64,000 nucleotides of DNA from Xanthomonas prunicola (GCF_002846205.1 NZ_PHKV01000001.1:496001-560000), one strand, 5' to 3'. Counted from the first letter of the stretch, positions 18,467-27,913 are shown. Notes: generated by a model not told the origin, from the letters alone. A program made the numbers and translations.

Positions 18467-19930
18467 ATGCACACCCGCCGCGACATCCTTCAGCTGCTGG
18501 GCGCCAGTGCCGGCGCCGGCCTGCTCGCCAGTGCCCTGCCCGCTTTTGCGGCCGCGCCCACCGCCAGCCCATCCAGCGTGGCCGGCGCCTTCGTCAGCAA
18601 GCGCCCGCCCAAGGCGCAGCGCCGCTTTGTCAGCAAAGCAGTCGAGCAACAGATCGCGCAGATCAGATCGCGCATCGCCGACCCCGAACTGGCCTGGCTG
18701 TTCGAGAACTGCTACCCAAACACGCTCGACACCACCGTGGAAACCGGCACCCGCAACGGTAAACCGGACACCTTCGTCATCACCGGCGACATCCACGCGA
18801 TGTGGCTGCGCGATTCGTCCGCACAGGTGCACCCGTACGTCCCGCTGGCCAAGCACGACCCCGCGTTGCGTCGCATGTTCCATGGCCTGATCCAGCGCCA
18901 GGCCGCGTGCATCCGGCTCGACCCGTATGCCAACGCCTTCCTGCCAGATGGCCAGACCCAACGCCTGAAGTGGTCGCTCAACGACATCACCGAAATGAAG
19001 CCCGGCGTGGGCGAGCGCAAGTGGGAAGTGGATTCGCTGTGCTACCCCATCCGCATCGCGCACGAATACTGGCGCGCCACCGGCGATGCCGCACCGTTCG
19101 ACGACGACTGGCGCGCGGCGATGCACGTTGTGGTCAAGACCTTCCGCGAGCAGCAGCGCAAGGACAACCGTGGCCCGTACGTGTTCCAGCGGCCCTCGCC
19201 GCTGGCCACCGAAACGCTGGTGCTGGAAGGCTACGGCCAGCCGACCAAACCCAACGGCATGATCCACTCGATGTTCCGCCCCTCCGACGACGCCTGCGTC
19301 TTCCCGTTGTTCGTGCCGGCCAATTTGTTTGCGGTCGCCTCGCTACGGCAGCTGGCCGCGATGAGCACGGCCTTGCATCGCGACGCCGCCTTCGCCGCCG
19401 AATGCACGGCGCTGGCCGATGAAGTGGAAACCGCCACACGTCAGTTCGGCCAGCAGCGCGATGCCGACGGACAGGCCTATTGGGCGTTCGAAGTGGACGG
19501 CTTCGGCAACCAGTTGTTTATCGATGACGCCAACGCGCCCGGCCTGCTCAGCCTGGCCTATCTGGGCTGCTGCGATCGCACCGACCCGGTGTTCCTGCGC
19601 ACCCGCCAGCTGGCCTGGAGCGAGCGCAACCCGTATTTCTCGCGCGGCACAGCGGCCGAAGGCGTGGGCAGCCCGCATAGCGGCATGGGCACGATCTGGC
19701 CGATGTCGATCATTCAATACGCACTGGTCAGCGACGACGACGCCCAACTGCGCCAATGCCTGCAGTGGTTGAAAACCACGCATGCCGGCACCGGTTTCAT
19801 GCACGAAGCCTTCGACAAGGACAACCCAAGCACCTTCACCCGCGACTGGTTCGCCTGGGCCAATACCTTGTTCGGCGAACTGATCATCGACCTGCATGAC
19901 CGTAAACCCCAGCTGCTGCGTAGCGCTTGA
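18467..19930 (+). CDS. nixJ: GH125 exo-alpha-1,6-mannosidase, Tat-exported (NixJ)
   Basis: 487 residues from the ATG at 18467 with CAAGGAG 9 bases upstream. The N-terminus is a twin-arginine signal (TRRDILQLLG, hydrophobic run, ALPAFAAA). The body is the GH125 alpha/alpha barrel: ETGTRNGKPDTFVITGDIHAMWLRDSSAQVHPY near residues 85-120, WEVDSLCYPIRIAHEYW, GMIHSMFRPSDDACVF, and SPHSGMGTIWPMSIIQYAL. NixJ of X. campestris is reported as the GH125 enzyme that removes the alpha-1,6-mannose after the xylose is gone. A gap of 277 bases separates it from GH4, so it may have its own promoter. Confidence 0.9.
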   Translation: MHTRRDILQLLGASAGAGLLASALPAFAAAPTASPSSVAGAFVSKRPPKAQRRFVSKAVEQQIAQIRSRIADPELAWLFENCYPNTLDTTVETGTRNGKPDTFVITGDIHAMWLRDSSAQVHPYVPLAKHDPALRRMFHGLIQRQAACIRLDPYANAFLPDGQTQRLKWSLNDITEMKPGVGERKWEVDSLCYPIRIAHEYWRATGDAAPFDDDWRAAMHVVVKTFREQQRKDNRGPYVFQRPSPLATETLVLEGYGQPTKPNGMIHSMFRPSDDACVFPLFVPANLFAVASLRQLAAMSTALHRDAAFAAECTALADEVETATRQFGQQRDADGQAYWAFEVDGFGNQLFIDDANAPGLLSLAYLGCCDRTDPVFLRTRQLAWSERNPYFSRGTAAEGVGSPHSGMGTIWPMSIIQYALVSDDDAQLRQCLQWLKTTHAGTGFMHEAFDKDNPSTFTRDWFAWANTLFGELIIDLHDRKPQLLRSA

Positions 19931-19978
19931 ACACCGCGCGCAGCGCTTGATTGCTCTGAGAAACGCCTGATTCCTTCC

Positions 19979-20024
19979 TTGTCCCGCGTGCGGGAGAAGG
20001 TGCCCGCAGGGCGGATGAGGGCAC
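19979..20024. repeat. Dispersed intergenic repeat, single unit
   Basis: Contains CCCGCGTGCGGGAGAAGGTG, then CCCGCAGGGCGGATGAGGGC, a close copy of the right half of the element at 5917-6056. It lies between nixJ and nixK. Confidence 0.75.
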
Positions 20025-20058
20025 TACGCATCGGCCCACGTTTTCCGAGACCACACAC

Positions 20059-22401
20059 ATGGCAACACGACGCGGTTTTCTCCAAGGCGCCATCGCCGCA
20101 GCACTGTTCGGCGGCGTCGGCCTGCCCGGCCTGGCGCGCGCGCGCGCCGGCAATTACGCACTCCCGGCCGATGCACGCACCCGCGCCGATCTCACCCGAC
20201 ATGTGGATGTGTTCATCGGTACCGGCGGCCATGGCCACACCTTCCCCGGAGCCACGCTGCCGTTCGGCATGGTGCAGCTCAGCCCGGACACCTACAACGC
20301 GGTGTGGGATTCGTGCTCGGGATACCACGAGTCCGACGGCTCGATCATGGGCTTTTCGCACACGCATCTGTCCGGCACCGGCATCGGCGACATGTTGGAC
20401 TTCCTGCTGGTGCCCGCCACCGGCGAGGTCAAACTGGTCCCAGGCCCGCTCGACAACCCGGATGCCGGCTACCGCTCGCGCTACGACCATGCCGACGAAG
20501 CTGCATCGCCCGGTTACTACCGCGTGCGCCTCAAGGACAGCGGCGTGCACGCCGAACTCACCGCCACCGCACGCGCAGGCCTGCACCGCTATCACTTCCC
20601 CAAGGGTAAACCGGCGCACGTACTGCTGGATCTCTGCCACGGCATGCAGGACAAACCGGGCATTCCCACCCGCGTCAGCGACGCGCAGTTGCGCGTGGTC
20701 GACGAACGCACGCTCACCGGCGGACGCCGCGTGTATCAATGGGCGCAAGGGCGTTACATCTATTTCGCCATGCGCCTGTCGCGCCCCTTCAAACACGTGC
20801 AGTTGTACAACCAAGACCAACCGCTGGCCGCCGGCACGCGCAGTATCGACGGGACCCACCTCAAGGCCGTGCTGCATTACCCGGATGCCTCCGACGCCCC
20901 GCTGTTGATCAAGGTCGGTATCTCGGCCGTCAGCGCCGACAACGCGCTGGCCAACCTCGACGCCGAATTGCCGGACTTCGACTTCGCGCGCGTGCATGCA
21001 CAAGCCGTCGCCGCCTGGGAAAAAGAACTGGCCCGCGTGCGCATCGACAGCGATGACGATGCGCAACGGCGCATCTTCTACACCGGTCTGTATCACAGCC
21101 TGCTGGCGCCCACGCTGTTCTCCGACGTGGATGGCCGCTATCGCGGCATGGATTTGAAGATCCACACCGCGCCCAGCGGCTATCACAACTACAGCACCTA
21201 CTCGCTGTGGGACACCTACCGCGCATTGCATCCCTTGCTGACGTTGGTGCAACCCGAGCGTGTGCCGGATCTGGTGCAATGTCTGGTGCGCGGCGCCAAC
21301 GAATGCCCGGACGGCGTGGGCATCTGGCCGCTGCAGGGCGTGGAGACCGGCTGCATGATCGGCTACCACTCGGCCGTGGTCCTGGCCGAGGCGCACGCCA
21401 AGGGCTTCACCGGCATCGACTACAAAGCCGCGTGGCCGGCCTATCGCAAACGTGCGATGGACGACACCACGCATGGCCTGGGCGAGTACCGCAAGCTCGG
21501 TTACATCCCCGCCGACAAGGTGGACGAGGCGGTCAGCCGCACGCTCGAATACGCCTACGACGATTGGGCCTGCGCACATCTGGCGCAAGCCGCAGGCGCC
21601 AGCGCCGATGCGCGCGCATTGCGCGAACGCTCGCGCAACTACCGCAACGTGTTCAATCGCGACAGCGGCTTCGTGCAGGCGCGGCTCGCCGACGGCAGTT
21701 GGGCCAAACCGTTCGATCCGCGCGGTATGGGGCACATCGCCAAGTGGCGCGATTTCACCGAATCCAACGCCTGGCAGGCCACCTTCCTCAACCAGCATGA
21801 TCTGTATGGGTACATGGACTTGTACGGTGGCCGCGACGGTTTCGTCGCCAAGTTGGACGAGCTGTTTTCCACCAGTTCCGAACTGCCCGCCGATGCACCG
21901 CCGGATATCGACGGCATGGTCGGTCAGTACGCGCACGGCAACGAGCCCAGCCACCATGTGGCGTATCTGTTCGCTTACGCCGGCCAGCCCTACAAGACCC
22001 AGTCGATGGTGCGCCACCTGCTGCGCGCGCAATATCACGACGCACGTAACGGCCTGTCCGGCAACGAAGACTGCGGGCAGATGAGCGCGTGGTTCGTGCT
22101 CAGTGCACTGGGTTTGTATGCGGTCGACCCGGTCAGCGGCAACTACATCGTGGGCAGCCCGCTGTTCAAGCGCGCCACCCTGGATGTGGGCAACGGCCGC
22201 ACGCTGCGCATCGTCGCCAACAACAACAGTGCGCAAAACGTTTACGTACAGTCGCTGAAGTGGAACGGTACACCGACCAACCGCGCCTGGCTGCGTCATG
22301 CCGATCTTGCCGCAGGCGGCACGCTGGAGTTCGAGATGGGTGCCAAGCCCAATCCGGCGTTCGGCGCGAACAAGCAGGACCTGCCACCGTCGTTCGCCTA
22401 G
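20059..22401 (+). CDS. nixK: GH92 alpha-mannosidase, Tat-exported (NixK)
   Basis: 780 residues; ATG at 20059 with a weak ribosome site. The N-terminus is a twin-arginine signal (TRRGFLQGAIAAALFGG). GH92 hallmarks follow: DVFIGTGGHGHTFPGATLPFGMVQLSPD at the N-terminal beta-sandwich, YTGLYHSLLAPTLFSD, YSLWDTYRALHPLLTL, and in the alpha/alpha barrel GNEDCGQMSAWFVLSALGLY near residue 670. The family needs calcium and inverts configuration. Published NixK removes the alpha-1,3-mannose first, a prerequisite for NixI. The protein starts 128 bases after nixJ and a repeat lies in the gap. Length is typical for the family. Confidence 0.92.
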   Translation: MATRRGFLQGAIAAALFGGVGLPGLARARAGNYALPADARTRADLTRHVDVFIGTGGHGHTFPGATLPFGMVQLSPDTYNAVWDSCSGYHESDGSIMGFSHTHLSGTGIGDMLDFLLVPATGEVKLVPGPLDNPDAGYRSRYDHADEAASPGYYRVRLKDSGVHAELTATARAGLHRYHFPKGKPAHVLLDLCHGMQDKPGIPTRVSDAQLRVVDERTLTGGRRVYQWAQGRYIYFAMRLSRPFKHVQLYNQDQPLAAGTRSIDGTHLKAVLHYPDASDAPLLIKVGISAVSADNALANLDAELPDFDFARVHAQAVAAWEKELARVRIDSDDDAQRRIFYTGLYHSLLAPTLFSDVDGRYRGMDLKIHTAPSGYHNYSTYSLWDTYRALHPLLTLVQPERVPDLVQCLVRGANECPDGVGIWPLQGVETGCMIGYHSAVVLAEAHAKGFTGIDYKAAWPAYRKRAMDDTTHGLGEYRKLGYIPADKVDEAVSRTLEYAYDDWACAHLAQAAGASADARALRERSRNYRNVFNRDSGFVQARLADGSWAKPFDPRGMGHIAKWRDFTESNAWQATFLNQHDLYGYMDLYGGRDGFVAKLDELFSTSSELPADAPPDIDGMVGQYAHGNEPSHHVAYLFAYAGQPYKTQSMVRHLLRAQYHDARNGLSGNEDCGQMSAWFVLSALGLYAVDPVSGNYIVGSPLFKRATLDVGNGRTLRIVANNNSAQNVYVQSLKWNGTPTNRAWLRHADLAAGGTLEFEMGAKPNPAFGANKQDLPPSFA

Positions 22402-22510
22402 CGAACGCATAGCCGAGGCAATCCGGCCCCGCGCAAGCACGAACCTTGCGCCTTGCGCCGCCAGCAGACGGGCCTTGCCACTGCGTCTCACGCACGCAGT
22501 TCTTGCTCAC

Positions 22511-22560
22511 TCCCCTTCTCCCGCAAGCGGGAGGAGGGGCTCTAAGGGTGGATGAGGGAA
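22511..22560. repeat. Dispersed intergenic repeat, single degenerate unit
   Basis: Reads TCCCCTTCTCCCGCAAGCGG, then GAGGAGGGGC and GGTGGATGAGGGA. It shares the TCTCCCG/CGGGA core and the GGATGAGGG tail with the copies at 5917 and 19979. It sits between nixK and the second GH35 gene. Confidence 0.7.
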
Positions 22561-22633
22561 CACATCAACGCCGATCCACCCAAAGCCTCATCCGCCGCCA
22601 TCACCCGTCATTCGTTACCGCCGAGAATCGTCA

Positions 22634-24475
22634 ATGCTGCGCACCACCCTTGCACCGCTCGTCCTGGCCCTTGCGTTCGCACTTCCCGTCGCCGCTGCAG
22701 CCGCAGACACCGAACGCTGGCCGAGCGTCGGCACGCAGGGCACGCAATTCGTGCGCGATGGCAAGCCCTATCAACTGCTTTCCGGCGCCATCCATTTCCA
22801 GCGCATTCCGCGCGCTTACTGGAAAGACCGCCTGCAAAAAGCACGTGCGCTGGGCTTGAACACGGTAGAAACCTACGTGTTCTGGAACCTGGTCGAACCG
22901 CAACAAGGCCAGTTCGATTTTTCCGGTAACAACGATGTGGCCGCGTTCGTGCGCGAAGCCGCCGCGCAAGGGCTCAACGTGATCCTGCGGCCGGGCCCTT
23001 ACGCCTGCGCCGAGTGGGAAGCCGGCGGGTATCCGGCCTGGTTGTTCGGCAAGGACAACATCCGCGTGCGCAGCCGCGACCCGCGCTTTCTCGCCGCCAG
23101 CCAGGCGTATCTGGATGCGGTGGCCAAACAGGTGCAGCCGCTGCTCAACCACAACGGCGGGCCCATCATCGCCGTGCAGGTGGAGAACGAATACGGCTCC
23201 TACGCCGACGACCATGCCTACATGGCCGACAACCGGGCCATGTACGTCAAGGCCGGCTTCGACAAGGCCTTGCTGTTCACCTCCGATGGCGCCGACATGC
23301 TCGCCAACGGCACCTTGCCCGACACCTTGGCGGTGGTGAATTTCGCCCCCGGCGAAGCCAAGAGCGCATTCGACAAACTGATCAAGTTCCGCCCCGAGCA
23401 ACCACGTATGGTCGGCGAATACTGGGCCGGCTGGTTCGACCATTGGGGCAAGCCGCATGCCGCCACCGATGCCAAACAACAGGCCGAAGAGTTCGAGTGG
23501 ATCCTGCGCCAGGGCCACTCCGCCAATCTCTACATGTTCATCGGCGGCACCAGTTTCGGCTTCATGAATGGCGCCAATTTCCAGAACACTCCCAGCGATC
23601 ACTACGCACCGCAAACCACCAGCTACGATTACGACGCCATCCTCGACGAAGCCGGCCGCCCCACACCCAAGTTCGCGTTGATGCGCGATGCCATCGCCCG
23701 CGTCACCGGCGTGCAGCCGCCTGCATTACCGGCGCCGATCGCGACCACCACGCTGCCAGACACGCCGTTGCGCGAATCGGCCTCGCTCTGGGACAACCTG
23801 CCCGCGCCGATCGCCATCGACACCCCGCAGCCGATGGAGCGGTTCGGCCAGGATTACGGCTACATCCTCTACCGCACCACCGTCACCGGCCCGCGCAAGG
23901 GCCCGCTGTATCTGGGCGACGTGCGCGATGTGGCCCGGGTGTACGTGGATCAAAAACCGGTCGGCAGCGTTGAACGGCGTTTGCAGCAGGTGTCCCTCGA
24001 TGTGGATATTCCTGCAGGTCAGCACACCCTGGATGTCTTGGTCGAAAACAGCGGCCGCATCAACTACGGCCCGCGCATGGCTGACGGCCGCGCCGGCTTG
24101 GTCGACCCGGTATTGCTGGACAACCAGCGACTCACCGGCTGGCAGGCCTTCCCGCTGCCGATGCGCGCGCCCGACAGCATCCGCGGCTGGACCCGCAAGG
24201 CCGTGCAGGGCCCGGCTTTCCATCGCGGCACCCTGCGTATCGGCACGCCCACCGACACCTACCTGGACATGCACGCCTTCGGCAAAGGCGTTGCCTGGGC
24301 CAACGGCGTCAACCTCGGCCGCCACTGGAACATCGGCCCGCAGACCGCGCTGTATTTCCCCGCGCCGTTCCAGCGCAAGGGCGAGAACACCGTGGTGGTG
24401 TTCGACCTGGACGATGTCGCCACCCCGAGCGTGCGCGGCCTGAAGCAGCAGGTGTGGCTCAAGCCGAAGGAGTGA
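22634..24475 (+). CDS. nixL: GH35 beta-galactosidase, secreted (NixL-like)
   Basis: 613 residues with a Sec signal (MLRTTLAPLVLALAFALPVAAAAA). The canonical GH35 pattern is complete: LSGAIHFQRIPRAYW, FWNLVEPQQGQFDF, RPGPYACAEWEAGGYPAWL, acid/base E186 in QVENEYGSY, nucleophile E262 in GEYWAGWFDHWG, and MFIGGTSFGFMNGAN. C-terminal jelly-roll domains end near WLKPKE. It would remove beta-galactose, for example from Lewis-a type plant N-glycan antennae. It is the last gene of the cluster; xopK follows in the opposite direction after 49 bases. The letter L is by position in the known order. Confidence 0.87.
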   Translation: MLRTTLAPLVLALAFALPVAAAAADTERWPSVGTQGTQFVRDGKPYQLLSGAIHFQRIPRAYWKDRLQKARALGLNTVETYVFWNLVEPQQGQFDFSGNNDVAAFVREAAAQGLNVILRPGPYACAEWEAGGYPAWLFGKDNIRVRSRDPRFLAASQAYLDAVAKQVQPLLNHNGGPIIAVQVENEYGSYADDHAYMADNRAMYVKAGFDKALLFTSDGADMLANGTLPDTLAVVNFAPGEAKSAFDKLIKFRPEQPRMVGEYWAGWFDHWGKPHAATDAKQQAEEFEWILRQGHSANLYMFIGGTSFGFMNGANFQNTPSDHYAPQTTSYDYDAILDEAGRPTPKFALMRDAIARVTGVQPPALPAPIATTTLPDTPLRESASLWDNLPAPIAIDTPQPMERFGQDYGYILYRTTVTGPRKGPLYLGDVRDVARVYVDQKPVGSVERRLQQVSLDVDIPAGQHTLDVLVENSGRINYGPRMADGRAGLVDPVLLDNQRLTGWQAFPLPMRAPDSIRGWTRKAVQGPAFHRGTLRIGTPTDTYLDMHAFGKGVAWANGVNLGRHWNIGPQTALYFPAPFQRKGENTVVVFDLDDVATPSVRGLKQQVWLKPKE

Positions 24476-24524
24476 GTCTCACAAGGCGGCTGCTGCACAC
24501 TGGTGCTCGCTCGCACAGCCGCCA

Positions 24525-27182
24525 TCAGGTCGTGGACGCAGGGGCTGCGGCCGCAGCGTGCTCGCGGATGCGTGCTGCCTGAACCTCGGTCGCCAGCAGC
24601 GTGCCGCGCATATGGGTCGTGTGCTGCCGGGCCTGTTTCATACAGAACCGGGCGAAACCTGCAATGCCTTCTTGCGGCACGATCGCATTCGAGGTCAGCA
24701 ACCGGATCAGGCGCTGCTGCAAACCGGGCATCCTGGCGGATGCGCGCGCCTGGCTTCGCACATCGGGGGCTGCCAGCTCCTCCGCGGCCATCTCCAATTC
24801 CTGGAGCATCAGGCTGACGGCTCGCCGCTGAGTGTCGTCGCGCGTGCGCGCTTGGTGCAATTGCGTCAGCAGACGTTCCGGCGCCCGATCGACGGTCGCA
24901 ATCGGCGTTTCGACATGAGCCCCCTGATCATCGTGCACGTCGGGCTGCGGAAGGTCCGCCTGCGCGCTGAGCTTGGCGTCGAGATACTTCTTCTGCAGCT
25001 CTAGGCAGCATTGCATGTAGGCGATCTGTGACTTCACCGAGCCAGGCGTTTGCAGCCACTGCGCAAGCGCGGTTTCGGTCAGCACCGCGCTGTGCTTGGC
25101 ATGACTGCGCATCGCCTTGCCTCGAGCCTCCTGCGGCTTACCGGTCAGTACCGCGCGCCCATAGTTCGCTGCCGCGCGCAGGGCTGCATTGACGCGCCGA
25201 CTCAACGGCGCCGCATGTGCCGCTCGACCCGAGCCCTTGCTCTGATCTGTCGAGCGCGGCTTGGCCGGATGTAATTTCTGCAGGTCGTCGGCACCGCTCT
25301 GCAAAAACGCGTCCAACGCCTTTTCCTGCCCGTCGATGCAGGCGTAAAGCGCGCTCCGCAACTCGAAACCATGTTGGGGAGCAGCGTTATCTGCTTCTCT
25401 TGCGCTCGACCTGTCGGCAGTCGAAGCGGCCAGTCCCGGCATTGCCGGTTGAGCATCGCGTGCGGCACAGACGCCTTGGCGATGCTTCGGCTCCAGGTCG
25501 GGATCAGCTTCAACAACGATATCGTCTTCACTGCTCCCCGCTGCGTCCTCCGCCACTGGCGTCAGTGCAACGTCCACCGCTGTTGGCTGCAAACGGTCGG
25601 CGGGGTCGGGCGCTTCCTGGGCTGCGGCACTCTCCGCTTCGCGTGCAGGCAATAGATCCGCCACCGCCAGTAGCGCGCGATCGACGCCGGGCATGTCCTC
25701 GGTCTCGTACCTGCGATAGCGCTTCTGCTTGCCGTGTGCCAACAGGAACTGATGGCTGCCGACCCCCATCGTTGCCGCACCGAGCAGACCTGCGCCGATG
25801 ATCAGGCCGGTGCCCACCGGTGCAGCCACCGTGGCGCCGGCAACGACGGCCGCGCTGACACCGACTTTGGTCAACGTACTGGCGGTGTAGGTGATTCCAC
25901 CCACAACAAAGCGCTTGTTCCACTGATTGAAACTCTGCGAGAAGCGGTCGTACTTGCTCAACTTGGTGCTCACAAAGTGCTGGTAGCGCTGTGCGCCAGG
26001 ACTGAGTTCGCTAGCTTCGAGGTCTTGCAGGAAGCGCTCGACCCTGCCGACATCCACGGCAACACGCGTCCTTTCCCGACGCGACTGGTGCAGGAAGGTG
26101 CCCCCCAACGCGGTGGCCGCCACGCTTGCCAACGGCGCGAGCACGAAGGTGCCGGCGATGCCCGCCGCAGAAGCCGCACCTGCGGCAGCGGCGCTGTGGC
26201 CGACCAGGCCCGCCGCATTTGCGCTCTTGCTGGCGATTGCCAGTCCGCCCTGGATGCCGAGTTCGCTCGCCGCCTTGGTGAAGATCACCCCGGCCGAGGC
26301 CATGGAGGTCGCAGCAATGGCACCGTCCCGCGCATTTCGCCGCTGCAGGTAGGCGTTGGTCTCGATCGCCTCGCCCAGTGCATGCGCGTGCGCATTTGCA
26401 GCGTCTGCCGACGCTCCCGTGTCCAATGCAGGTTGTAATGCCGCTCGCTCCGAACGCAAGCGGCGTTCACGCTGCCGCAAGTGCGTGCGCTGCTCGGCAA
26501 CTTCACGGGTTTCCTTGTACGCGGCATAGACCGCAAGACTCGACAGCGGCAGCATCGCGCCACTGATGCCCAGGCTCATCGCCAGATCGAATGCGCCTGC
26601 CGGGGCGCCTTCCTCGGCGAGGGCGTGCAGGATGCCTTCCTTCGCTGCATGCCCAACCGCTTGCGGATCCGCCGGATGCCCGGCGCCGGCGTGCGGCGCT
26701 TGGTGTCCCTCCGGCGTCGGCGCAAGCGGGGCATGGGCAGCGTGCGGCTGTGCGGGCTGCGGTGGGTGTGGCAGGTGGTGGCCATCCGGTGCCGCTGCAT
26801 GCTCGGCCGGTGGGTGCGCGGGCGGATGCGCTGACTCCCCGGCTTCGGCGGAGTGCTCGGGTTCACCGCGGCGGGGAATGTCGTTGATCAATTCGGCCGT
26901 TTTGTCCGCGGTTCCGTGCAAGGGGTCGGCCACGTACTTGGCGACCACGAAGACGTCATAGGCGGTCTCCGCTTCGGCAACTCGGGCATTGGCATCTCCG
27001 TGGTGCGCTCGTCGCTCGCTCTCATCGCGGTGTGTGCGTCTGGGCAGCGGCCGCGGCTGCAGCACGTTCAACCCCAGTGGCCAACCCTGTCGATCTTGCG
27101 GCGATTCCGCTGCAGGCGGCGTTTCAACGGCCGCACAATTGCGTGTGACAAGATGCTGTGCAGTGGAACGCTGGACACGCAT
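24525..27182 (-). CDS. xopK: Type III effector XopK
   Basis: 885 residues from the ATG at 27182. That start has TTGGAG 7 bases upstream and lies about 30 bases after a -10 box and a perfect PIP box, so it is preferred over longer frames. The N-terminal part (residues 1-110) is rich in Ser, Thr, Arg and Pro as in secretion signals. A Pro/His-rich tract follows at about 111-167. Three long Ala/Gly/Val hydrophobic stretches lie near 200-222, 322-360 and 440-477; the C-terminal third is hydrophilic and helical. Sequence and its place between the nix cluster and xopL agree with XopK, which in X. oryzae is reported to have E3 ubiquitin ligase activity against a receptor kinase. It has no signal peptide and acts in plant cells. 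Confidence 0.82.
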   Translation of the reverse strand: MRVQRSTAQHLVTRNCAAVETPPAAESPQDRQGWPLGLNVLQPRPLPRRTHRDESERRAHHGDANARVAEAETAYDVFVVAKYVADPLHGTADKTAELINDIPRRGEPEHSAEAGESAHPPAHPPAEHAAAPDGHHLPHPPQPAQPHAAHAPLAPTPEGHQAPHAGAGHPADPQAVGHAAKEGILHALAEEGAPAGAFDLAMSLGISGAMLPLSSLAVYAAYKETREVAEQRTHLRQRERRLRSERAALQPALDTGASADAANAHAHALGEAIETNAYLQRRNARDGAIAATSMASAGVIFTKAASELGIQGGLAIASKSANAAGLVGHSAAAAGAASAAGIAGTFVLAPLASVAATALGGTFLHQSRRERTRVAVDVGRVERFLQDLEASELSPGAQRYQHFVSTKLSKYDRFSQSFNQWNKRFVVGGITYTASTLTKVGVSAAVVAGATVAAPVGTGLIIGAGLLGAATMGVGSHQFLLAHGKQKRYRRYETEDMPGVDRALLAVADLLPAREAESAAAQEAPDPADRLQPTAVDVALTPVAEDAAGSSEDDIVVEADPDLEPKHRQGVCAARDAQPAMPGLAASTADRSSAREADNAAPQHGFELRSALYACIDGQEKALDAFLQSGADDLQKLHPAKPRSTDQSKGSGRAAHAAPLSRRVNAALRAAANYGRAVLTGKPQEARGKAMRSHAKHSAVLTETALAQWLQTPGSVKSQIAYMQCCLELQKKYLDAKLSAQADLPQPDVHDDQGAHVETPIATVDRAPERLLTQLHQARTRDDTQRRAVSLMLQELEMAAEELAAPDVRSQARASARMPGLQQRLIRLLTSNAIVPQEGIAGFARFCMKQARQHTTHMRGTLLATEVQAARIREHAAAAAPASTT

Positions 27183-27211
27183 GAGCAAACTCCAACCGGT
27201 GCGAAGCGGCG

Positions 27212-27217
27212 ATGGTG
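27212..27217 (-). promoter_or_regulatory. -10 box of the xopK promoter
   Basis: CACCAT on the minus strand fits the YANNRT consensus of HrpX-dependent promoters and lies exactly 30 bases after the PIP box. The start codon follows 29 bases later with its own Shine-Dalgarno. Confidence 0.7.
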
Positions 27218-27247
27218 CGCCTGTCCTCTGCGTCCGATCTTGCTGCG

Positions 27248-27272
27248 ACGAATACGCGATTCCGTAAACGAA
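27248..27272 (-). promoter_or_regulatory. PIP box (HrpX site) of xopK
   Basis: Read on the minus strand it is TTCGT-N15-TTCGT, a full match to TTCGB-N15-TTCGB. With the -10 at 27217-27212 it makes a complete HrpX-regulated promoter and supports xopK as a type III secretion regulon member. Confidence 0.88.
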
Positions 27273-27689
27273 CTCGCCGGCCCGGCCACGCGTGGTGCGA
27301 TTTATCCCAGATAAAGCCGGCCGTTGGGTGCCTCCATGCCAGATCGGCAAGATGCAAGACGCCGCATGGATGGCCCAGCGGAGCTGGCACTGCGCCACGA
27401 AGCGCAAGCACTGCGATCCGGCCCTTGAACCGCCGCGTTGTTGCAAGACGCCCCATCGCCTTCGGCCCTATTGCCGCAATCCAAAATAACCGCCGGAGCA
27501 GATTTCTCCCGATGGCGCTTTAGACCTGGCCGCAGCCGCCGTTATCAGAACGTCCGGTGCCGCTGCACCGCCCGCATACCGCCGAGGTATCGGACGGCAC
27601 AGATTCCAGGCAATATCACCGGCTGACTCCGTTACGGATGCGCTTGCTTGCAACGTAGACGGCTTGATTGCAGGTTCCAGGAGCGTTGC
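27273..27689. other. Intergenic region upstream of xopK and the small gene
   Basis: About 420 bases with no convincing gene; frames that stay open here lack a ribosome site and are preceded or crossed by the xopK promoter. Local base composition is more even than in the nix genes. No tRNA or mobile element end was seen. Confidence 0.5.
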
Positions 27690-27890
27690 ATGTCGTCGTC
27701 TACCGTTGCACAAGAGTCCGTCCCCGCAGGTCCGGAGCACACCCAACACGCCTTTGCAGAGCACATCCACAGCAAGCCCATGGGCAGTGCCGAGGCCGCA
27801 CACCTGATGACGTTCCTGTGCCAGACCGAAGCGGCCAAGAAGCCACAGACGCTGCTGCCGCCGCAAGCGCGCGACGACAACGCCGCCTGA
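27690..27890 (+). CDS. Small hypothetical protein beside the RebB gene
   Basis: 66 residues. The ATG at 27690 has CAGGAG 6-7 bases upstream. The product is hydrophilic, with a Ser/Thr-rich start, a His-rich middle (HTQHAFAEHIHSK) and a short helical part (GSAEAAHLMTFLCQTEAAKK). No signal peptide or membrane segment. It faces the RebB-like gene and shares its terminator hairpin. I do not recognise the family. R-body loci often carry small unknown genes, so a link is possible but not shown. Confidence 0.5.
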   Translation: MSSSTVAQESVPAGPEHTQHAFAEHIHSKPMGSAEAAHLMTFLCQTEAAKKPQTLLPPQARDDNAA

Positions 27891-27913
27891 GCGAGGCGTC
27901 AGCGCTAGCGCGC

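Noticed and set aside
19714-22491. A 925-codon open frame on the minus strand
   Set aside because: It lies opposite nixJ and nixK, whose proteins match GH125 and GH92 throughout. The antisense product is His/Arg/Val-rich without domain motifs, as expected from GC-rich codon periodicity.
24486-24525. Inverted repeat GGCGGCTG/CAGCCGCC between the second GH35 and xopK
   Set aside because: Only 8 base pairs with a loop of more than 20 bases; too weak to call a terminator.
27183-27446. N-terminal extension of XopK by 88 codons
   Set aside because: The extension crosses the PIP box and the -10 of the gene's own promoter, so it cannot be in the HrpX-driven message; the ATG at 27182 has its own Shine-Dalgarno.
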